Assembly (NCBI RefSeq): GCF_014651935.1
Contig: NZ_BMXV01000001.1
Coordinates: 1 to 64,000, forward strand
DNA: 64,000 bases
Source of the DNA: Marinobacter zhanjiangensis
Lineage (GTDB): Bacteria; Pseudomonadota; Gammaproteobacteria; Pseudomonadales; Oleiphilaceae
Reading direction: 5' to 3'
The notes under the pieces were generated by a model that worked only from the letters and a program-made list of their open reading frames with translations, did no database searches and was not told where the DNA came from. Shown in pieces: positions 56,458-64,000 of this stretch. The position numbers and the translations under genes were made by a program. The stretch's first letter is position 1; every line of letters begins with the position of its first letter.

Positions 56458-57066
56458 TCAGTTCAGGCCGGAAATATAGTTGGCGACGGCCTCAATTTCG
56501 GCGTCGGAAAGTTTGGATGCAATATCTATCATGATTTGCGACTGGGGCGCACCATCGCGCTCACCGGACCGGTAGTCGTTCAGGGCCTTGATCACGTACT
56601 CGGCATTCTGGCCACCAAGATGGGGGTAAGCTGCCGGCTCGTTACCCTTGCCTTCCGGACTGTGGCAGGCGGCACAGGCGGCGACGCCGGAAGCCAGGTT
56701 GCCACCCTTGTAGAGACTGCGGCCCTGATCCAGCCCGTCCGGGCTGGCCTGGCCAACGGGCATCTCGGTCTGGTCAAAGTACGCGGCCAGGTCCCGCAGA
56801 TCCTGGTCGCTCATGTTGTTCAACAGACCGGTCATTTCCGGAACCTCACGATTACCATCGCGAATGGCTCGCAACTGCTGGAACTGGTAGTTTTCCCCCA
56901 GGCCGGCAATCTTGGGATAGACTCCCATCACGGGGGCAGCACCATTCTGCCCATGGCAGCCAGCACAAACACCGGCATTCGCCTCACCTGCTTCAGGATC
57001 TCCCGCCCCATAAGCCGTCATCGAAAGGCCCAGGCCGAGAACCACACCTGCGATCAGTTTTTTCAT
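56458..57066 (-). CDS. Diheme cytochrome c4
   Basis: 202 residues, exported (signal of about 20 residues ending AYG). It has two heme-binding motifs: Cys34-x-x-Cys37-His38 (CAGCH) and Cys131-x-x-Cys134-His135 (CAACH), each half about 90 residues, as in cytochrome c4. Axial methionines are expected in the VPEMTG and SQIMID regions. Carries electrons to terminal oxidases in the periplasm. Divergent from engB, as in Pseudomonas. Confidence 0.95.
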   Translation of the reverse strand: MKKLIAGVVLGLGLSMTAYGAGDPEAGEANAGVCAGCHGQNGAAPVMGVYPKIAGLGENYQFQQLRAIRDGNREVPEMTGLLNNMSDQDLRDLAAYFDQTEMPVGQASPDGLDQGRSLYKGGNLASGVAACAACHSPEGKGNEPAAYPHLGGQNAEYVIKALNDYRSGERDGAPQSQIMIDIASKLSDAEIEAVANYISGLN

Positions 57067-57277
57067 GCTCGCTCCGCTTATTTCTCATCAGAAACGTTAT
57101 TCTTCGTGCCACCGGCAGAACTGGGGAAAGCCCCGACTGGCGGGCCATTTTGGCAGTAGTACCCTGCGCACTGTCCGGAAATTGGTGTAGCATTATACAT
57201 CAAGGAGCCCATGAATAAATGCCATGGGTCAGTTTGCAGCCACATGGTCAATCACCCATGTCATCCAGGACTTTTTT

Positions 57278-57895
57278 GTGACCACTGAACCACCCAAGCC
57301 GATTTCCTATAACAGTGCCCGTTTCCTGCTCAGTGCCGCGCAACTGTCGGACTGCCCGCCCGACAGCGGCCGCGAGGTCGCCTTCGCCGGACGCTCCAAC
57401 GCCGGCAAGTCCAGCGCCATCAACTGTATCACCACCAACGGCAAGCTGGCCCGCACAAGCAAGACGCCGGGGCGCACCCGGCTGATCAACTTCTTCTCCC
57501 TGAACCGGGAGAACTGCCGCCTGGTGGATTTGCCCGGCTACGGTTATGCCAAGGTGTCCCGGGACATGAAGGATGACTGGCAACAGCACCTGAGCCACTA
57601 CCTCACTGAACGCCGCAGCCTGGCGGGACTGGTTCTGGTCATGGACATTCGCCATCCGCTGACCGACTTCGACCAGATGATGGTGGAATGGTGCGAACAT
57701 AACAACCTGCCATTGATGATTCTTGCCACCAAGGCGGACAAGCTCAAGTTCGGCCAGGCGAAAAACGCCATGCAGGGTATCCGCAACGCTCTGAAGGATG
57801 CGCAGTGTCTGCAGCACCTGATTATGTTCTCCGCCACCAGCAAGACCGGGCTGGAGGAATGTCGCAACGGGCTTTCCAACTGGCTGGAAGGCTGA
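57278..57895 (+). CDS. engB: Ribosome biogenesis GTPase EngB (YihA/YsxC)
   Basis: 205 residues from GTG at 57278. GTPase motifs: [12 protein letters not shown] (G1, residues 38-49), TPGRT (G2), DLPGYGYA (G3) and TKADKL (G4). Needed for large-subunit assembly. I prefer the GTG because AGGA lies 7 bases upstream and the start then aligns with homologues. An in-frame ATG at 57224 would add 18 residues and has no good ribosome site. Divergent from cytochrome c4. Confidence 0.93.
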   Translation: MTTEPPKPISYNSARFLLSAAQLSDCPPDSGREVAFAGRSNAGKSSAINCITTNGKLARTSKTPGRTRLINFFSLNRENCRLVDLPGYGYAKVSRDMKDDWQQHLSHYLTERRSLAGLVLVMDIRHPLTDFDQMMVEWCEHNNLPLMILATKADKLKFGQAKNAMQGIRNALKDAQCLQHLIMFSATSKTGLEECRNGLSNWLEG

Positions 57896-57901
57896 CGCCA
57901 T

Positions 57902-57930
57902 AAAAAACCCGACCGGAAGTCCCGGTCGGG
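57902..57930 (-). terminator. Intrinsic terminator on the minus strand without an obvious gene
   Basis: CCCGACCGG (57908-57916) pairs with CCGGTCGGG (57922-57930) across a 5-base loop. On the minus strand it is followed by six T. On the plus strand no T tract follows, so it is built to stop transcription coming from the right. The gene to the right is on the plus strand. Confidence 0.65.
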
Positions 57931-58238
57931 AATCGTCAGGGTTAGCGACGTACTGAGACCTGAGTCTCGCCGGCGAGTCCTTCTGCACCGGCATTGACTA
58001 TGATCAAACTTTCGCCGGAAAGTTCCCGGACACGCGATTCGTCAGTGAATCCGGACGATCACGGGGGGCTCCCGAAATCCGGCATTTATTCCCGCACGGC
58101 TTAGCGTATAAACTCTAACCAACAGTGAGGCCTGCCGGCAGCGCGCTTTCGCGGACGCACCACGTCCCGGGCCGCCCCATACACGGGCTAGCCCGCCCGG
58201 CTCAAAAGGCTCCCTATCATCTGGCCGAGGATCCCATC
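57931..58238. other. Gap between engB terminator and aldehyde dehydrogenase gene
   Basis: No clear gene. On the minus strand an open stretch of 38 codons (57942-58058) ends with a stop just before the terminator; it reads like a soluble protein C-terminus (SLIIVNAGAEGLAGETQVSV) but lacks a start codon. Nine codons upstream in the same frame there is an ATG (MPDFGSPP) cut off by a TGA. On the plus strand TATAAA near 58106 may be the -10 element of the aldehyde dehydrogenase gene. Confidence 0.4.
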
Positions 58239-60199
<1,961 letters not shown>

Positions 60200-60270
60200 G
60201 CAGCCGCGGACTCGCTGATGGTGCAATACCCGCTACTCTCCCGTGGGCACTTACACGCCGGCGGGGCATA

Positions 60271-60304
60271 AAAAAACCGGAGCCCGAAGGCTCCGGTTTT
60301 TTTT
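60271..60304. terminator. Bidirectional terminator between coaD and the DUF945 gene
   Basis: CCGGAGCC (60277-60284) pairs with GGCTCCGG (60289-60296), with A6 before and T8 after, so it works for coaD on plus and for the DUF945 gene on minus. Confidence 0.92.
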
Positions 60305-60322
60305 ATCGGGGCTGGCCAGGCA

Positions 60323-61636
60323 TTACTGCAGCATGGACGAACCGCCTCCCATACCCGGCATGGGGATGGGCATCTCCTGCCCGTTCAGGTTCACCGTCAT
60401 ATTGTTCAGGGAAGCATCCATTACGTAAAAGTCGCCTTCCTCCACGAGAGCGCCCTGCATAACCATGGGCATCAGCTGCTCCCCCAGCTCCGGGTACTGC
60501 TCACCAAGGGCAACCGGAATTTTCACACTCATCTCACCCTCGATGGTCTGGGCGATCAGCATCAGCGGTACCCGGTCCTCGTCCGGCTGCTCCGGATGGG
60601 ATACCCGCAGGTAACCGGTCACCGGACCTTCCGGGGACGTGATATTCAGATCGGTTATGGCGGTCATTCCTCTGGCCATCAGTTTCTCGATGCTGCCGCT
60701 GACGGCCATGGTCGCCTGCATCTGCTGCTCATACGCTTGCTGTGGATCGTCACCCGCCGAGGCACTGAGCTGCTGTACCGTTTCGATGGCCTCCAGCATC
60801 TCGTTCCAGGCGGCGACATCCATCTCCTGCAGCTGAACGTCCAGGCTGTGGGGGCCATAGCTCTGGCCACCATGCACGACCTTGTCCAGGGTTGTCGTGA
60901 CCGTCGCCGATACCGCCTTGTCGTCCTTGACCGGGGTGGAGCTGCTGTTCATCTCCAGGCCCTCCAGAACCACCTCGGGCTCGCCCTGAACAGCAACCGA
61001 CAGCTTGTCCATGGTCACCGACCCGTCGCCGGTCCAAAGGCTGCCGGTCAGCAGGGTGGACTGCTGTTCCATGTTCAGGTTTTCCAGGGATACGCGGGCC
61101 TCCGCGGTGCGCAGCACCAGGCCCGGCCACCGGGTGATGAAGTCCAGTTGCTCGCCATCGCTGCTCACTTCCAGCGTGGCGAAACCCTGGGAGACGTTGA
61201 CGGTCTCGCCAGACGCTTCATCGGTATAATCAATCGCGGGCACGTCCAGCTCCACCAGGGATGACCCCCAGGCACTGGTGGTAACTTTCACGGTGGGCTT
61301 GTCGTCCGGGAAGATCCTGTCGAACACCTCATCGTCGGGGAGGTCGAAGTTGAACAGGATGGTGCTGCTGGTAATCCCATGTGAGACGTCACCGGTCCAG
61401 CCCATGGGATGGCGTTCGCCGGTATCCGGGTCTACCACGTAGACCTGACCGCTGGCGGTCGAACCCAGATAGCCCCGTTCATACTGGTCGGTTTCTATGA
61501 CGAAGAACGGCTGCGACTCGTTAAACTCACCGGTCGCAGACTGCCAGTGCTGTTCCGTCAGCATTCCCACGGCCCATGGGGCGGCTACTGCTGCCACCAC
61601 GACCACGCCGCCGGCAATAATCCATGCTTTTTTCAT
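60323..61636 (-). CDS. DUF945 family exported protein
   Basis: 437 residues. A signal anchor at about 4-22 (AWIIAGGVVVVAAVAAPWAVG) is followed by a beta-rich periplasmic body. The pattern YERGYLGSTASG near residues 52-63 and the HGPH-like SYGPHSLDV segment are typical of DUF945 (YdgA-like) proteins, a family without a settled function, some linked to swarming. The Met/Gly/Pro-rich tail (MPIPMPGMGGGSS) is unusual. The opening Met-Lys-Lys and the hydrophobic stretch support the start. Confidence 0.85.
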   Translation of the reverse strand: MKKAWIIAGGVVVVAAVAAPWAVGMLTEQHWQSATGEFNESQPFFVIETDQYERGYLGSTASGQVYVVDPDTGERHPMGWTGDVSHGITSSTILFNFDLPDDEVFDRIFPDDKPTVKVTTSAWGSSLVELDVPAIDYTDEASGETVNVSQGFATLEVSSDGEQLDFITRWPGLVLRTAEARVSLENLNMEQQSTLLTGSLWTGDGSVTMDKLSVAVQGEPEVVLEGLEMNSSSTPVKDDKAVSATVTTTLDKVVHGGQSYGPHSLDVQLQEMDVAAWNEMLEAIETVQQLSASAGDDPQQAYEQQMQATMAVSGSIEKLMARGMTAITDLNITSPEGPVTGYLRVSHPEQPDEDRVPLMLIAQTIEGEMSVKIPVALGEQYPELGEQLMPMVMQGALVEEGDFYVMDASLNNMTVNLNGQEMPIPMPGMGGGSSMLQ

Positions 61637-61754
61637 GTCCTTTACTCCATTTCAGGGAGTCAGTCAGGTAGCCACGACAATCGGCGCTCCCCCAACCTCC
61701 CTGTTTACTGATCCCACCCGCTCCTTCTTGAACGGGCCGCGAGACCGGACCCGG

Positions 61755-63890
61755 TCACTTGGCACTCAACCGGTCCAGCAGGACCAGCTGGGACGCAAAG
61801 CGTTCCTCGTCCGGTGAGGGCTGATTCTGCAGGTAACGTCCATCGGGCTGCAAGACCCAGCTCTGACAGTTGTCACGTAAACAGGCATCCAGGTCTTCTT
61901 TCAGACGACTGGCCAGGCTGGGCTCCTCCACCGGAAAGGCCACTTCAACCCGGTTCACCAGATTGCGGACCATGGCGTCGGCACTGGAGCAGTACACCTC
62001 TGGCTTGCTGTTATTGCCGAACCAATAGACGCGGGTATGCTCGAGGAAGCGCCCGATAACGGACCTGACCTCGATGTTCTCCGACAGTCCCGGCACACCC
62101 GGCCGCAGGCAGCAGATACCTCGAATGATCAGGTCGATTTTTACGCCGGCCTGGGACGCACGGTACAGGGCCAGCATCACTTCCGGATCGGTCAGGGCAT
62201 TGAACTTGAAGATGATGTGCCCCTTGTCGCCGAGATCCGCCTCGCGGTCAATCAGCTCGATCAACCGCTTGTGCAGGGTAAAGGGCGCGTGAAACAGTTT
62301 CTTGATCTTGAGCGCCTTGCCCATGCCCGTAAGTTGCTGGAAGAGCTTGTTGACGTCATCACCCAGGGCATCGTCCGCCGACAGGAAACTGTAGTCGGTA
62401 TACAGGCGGGCATTGCCGGCGTGGTAGTTGCCGGTCCCCAGATGAACATAGCGCTTGAGGCGACCTTCCTCACGACGCACGATCAGAATCATCTTGGCGT
62501 GGGTCTTGTAGCCCACCACGCCGTAGACCACGACCACGCCCGACTCCTGCAGGCGGCTGGCCAGCTCCAGGTTCTCGGCTTCGTCAAAACGGGCCCGCAA
62601 CTCGATGACCGCGGTCACTTCCTTGCCGCGACGGGCTGCGTCCATCAGGGCCTCGACAATTTCCGAGTCGGCTCCGGTGCGATACAGGGTCTGGCGGATG
62701 GCCAGCACCTGAGGATCCTTGGCCGCCTGCCGCAGGAAATCCACCACGGGGGTGAAGCTCTGATAGGGGTGCAGCAGCAGAATAGGCTGTTTGCGGATGG
62801 CGTCGAAGATCACTTCAGTACTGCGGATGGGCTTGGGTACCGCCGGCGAGAAGCCCGGATAGGTCAGGTCCGGGCGGCTGACCAGACCGCTGACCGCCAT
62901 CAGGCGGGTCAGGTTGACCGGGCCGTGCACCTTGTAAAGGTCCCGTTCGGTGAGACCAAACTGTCGCAGCAGGAACTGGATCAGCTCCTCGGGGCAGTTA
63001 TCCGCCACTTCCAGGCGCACGCCGTCGCCGAAGCGGCGGCTGAGCAGCTCACCACGCAGGGCAGAGGCAAGATCCTCCAGGTCGTCTTCCAGCTCCAGGT
63101 CAGCATTGCGGGTGAGGCGGAACTGATAGCAACCCTTGATCTCCATGCCCGGAAACAGCTCATCGGCATGGGCGTGGATCATGGACGACAGGAACACCAG
63201 ATTGTCGCCACCATTGCAGACATCATCCGGCAGCCGCACCAGCCGTGGCAACGACCGGGGCGCCGGCACGATGGCCATGCCGGTCTCGCGGCCGAAGGCG
63301 TCCTTGCCATCCAGCTCGACAATGAAGTTCAGGCTCTTGTTGACCAGCCGCGGGAACGGGTGTGAGGGATCCAGGCCGATGGGGTTGACCACCGGCAGGA
63401 TTTCATCCTCGAAATACTGGCGTACCCATTCCGCCTGGGCCGGCGTCCAGTCACGGCGCCGCACGAAATGGATGCCTTCCCTCTCCATTTCAGGAATCAG
63501 CACCTTGTTGAGGATGTCGTACTGTTCGCTGATGTACTCGTGAGCTACCTGGCTGATTTCCTGCAGCACCTGCTCCGGCAGCATGCCATCCGGACCCACC
63601 ATCTCGCGGCCGTATTTCATCTGCTGACGCAGACCGGCCACGCGGATCTCGAAGAATTCGTCCATGTTGCTGCTGAAGATGCACAGAAAGATCAGCCGGT
63701 TGAGCAGCGGGTGATGCTCGTCCAGCGCCTGCTGAAGCACCCGGTAGTTGAACTGCAGGTGGCTCAGCTCGCGGTTAAAATAGTTTTCCCGGGCCGTCAG
63801 ATCAGACACCCTTTCGGGAACCTCCACAGGTTGCGGCACTGCGGCCACTTCACCCACTTTCCCGACTTCGGGCACCTTCTCCATACTCAT
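61755..63890 (-). CDS. ppk: Polyphosphate kinase 1
   Basis: 711 residues. PPK1 reversibly makes polyphosphate from ATP. Family motifs are YFNRELSHLQFNYRVL at the N-terminus, KQPILLLHPYQSF, the autophosphorylated-His region THAKMILIV followed by VHLGTGNYH, and YRTGADSEIVEAL. Start at 63890, 1 base after the hemB stop, giving close coupling; the N-terminal Pro/Val-rich segment of about 30 residues is an extension before the conserved core. Confidence 0.96.
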   Translation of the reverse strand: MSMEKVPEVGKVGEVAAVPQPVEVPERVSDLTARENYFNRELSHLQFNYRVLQQALDEHHPLLNRLIFLCIFSSNMDEFFEIRVAGLRQQMKYGREMVGPDGMLPEQVLQEISQVAHEYISEQYDILNKVLIPEMEREGIHFVRRRDWTPAQAEWVRQYFEDEILPVVNPIGLDPSHPFPRLVNKSLNFIVELDGKDAFGRETGMAIVPAPRSLPRLVRLPDDVCNGGDNLVFLSSMIHAHADELFPGMEIKGCYQFRLTRNADLELEDDLEDLASALRGELLSRRFGDGVRLEVADNCPEELIQFLLRQFGLTERDLYKVHGPVNLTRLMAVSGLVSRPDLTYPGFSPAVPKPIRSTEVIFDAIRKQPILLLHPYQSFTPVVDFLRQAAKDPQVLAIRQTLYRTGADSEIVEALMDAARRGKEVTAVIELRARFDEAENLELASRLQESGVVVVYGVVGYKTHAKMILIVRREEGRLKRYVHLGTGNYHAGNARLYTDYSFLSADDALGDDVNKLFQQLTGMGKALKIKKLFHAPFTLHKRLIELIDREADLGDKGHIIFKFNALTDPEVMLALYRASQAGVKIDLIIRGICCLRPGVPGLSENIEVRSVIGRFLEHTRVYWFGNNSKPEVYCSSADAMVRNLVNRVEVAFPVEEPSLASRLKEDLDACLRDNCQSWVLQPDGRYLQNQPSPDEERFASQLVLLDRLSAK

Positions 63891-63891
63891 A

Positions 63892-64000
63892 TCAGCCTCC
63901 GTTGAGCAAGCGCGCTGCCCGCACCGCAAAATAGGTAAGAATGCCGTCGGCACCGGCCCGGCGCATGGCCATCAGGCTTTCCATCATCACCTTTTCGCCG
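63892..64000 (-). CDS. hemB: Delta-aminolevulinic acid dehydratase (3' end only)
   Basis: Only the last 36 codons lie in the window. They read GEKVMMESLMAMRRAGADGI then LTYFAVRAARLLN, which matches the C-terminus of HemB (MESLxxxxRAGADxIxTYF). HemB condenses two aminolevulinate molecules to porphobilinogen. hemB followed by ppk is the order found in Pseudomonas. The rest is cut off by the window edge. Confidence 0.9.
   Translation of the reverse strand, partial: GEKVMMESLMAMRRAGADGILTYFAVRAARLLNGG

Overview
The window reads as a stretch of a GC-rich gammaproteobacterial chromosome, most likely Marinobacter or a close relative. That assignment is inferred from gene order and protein character, not from a search. 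Several blocks have the order known from Pseudomonas: lptD-surA-pdxA-rsmA-apaH opposite amgK-murU, rpe-gph-trpE-trpG-trpD-trpC, vfr with an OsmC protein and speD, argA/argE/argB-algC-dut-coaBC with radC and rpmB-rpmG, and endonuclease-dsbA-cytochrome c4-engB. No rRNA, tRNA, CRISPR array, prophage or intact transposase was seen.

Layout. 1-2.7 kb is accessory DNA. It is the right-hand end of an integron cassette array with three related attC sites. They carry a DUF6624 gene, a GFA-family gene and a reverse-oriented yefM-yoeB toxin-antitoxin cassette, and are followed by a decayed RNase J-like pseudogene. 3-11.2 kb holds oleate hydratase with a TetR regulator, a zinc-independent dehydrogenase, a CPBP protease, a chemotaxis receptor, a hydrolase and slmA. 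11.3-19.3 kb is a long minus-strand operon for outer-membrane assembly, ribosome maturation and cofactor synthesis (lptD to thiG). 19.5-24.5 kb has amgK-murU (cell-wall recycling), a DnaJ-domain protein, a DUF3530 protein, rpe and gph. 24.6-29.1 kb is the trp cluster, with a Trp-rich leader peptide before trpE and two inverted copies of one palindromic repeat family between trpG and trpD.

29.2-39.6 kb is mixed housekeeping: DUF4202, two GST-like proteins, two hydrolases, an M14-type peptidase, trpS, truC, vfr, an OsmC protein, speD and a pirin. 39.6-53.1 kb, mostly minus strand, has a 1274-residue PilZ-DUF1631-GGDEF-EAL protein whose EAL half looks catalytically dead, then argE-argA, an unrecognised membrane-anchored protein, argB, a long membrane-anchored AlgC, dut and coaBC. 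53.2-64 kb has a 23-bp perfect palindrome before radC, the rpmB-rpmG operon with a hairpin in its leader, an endonuclease-like protein, dsbA, cytochrome c4, engB, an aldehyde dehydrogenase, coaD, a DUF945 protein, ppk and the 3' end of hemB.

How it works together. The core is biosynthesis (Trp, Arg, thiamine, PLP, CoA, polyamine), envelope assembly and recycling, and global regulation (Vfr, c-di-GMP). The novelty lies in the first 2.7 kb, where a toxin-antitoxin cassette appears to take its -35 promoter element from the attC core. Other unusual DNA features are the paired repeats in the trp cluster, the radC palindrome, the rpmB leader hairpin and a minus-strand terminator at 57.9 kb that serves no gene I can see.
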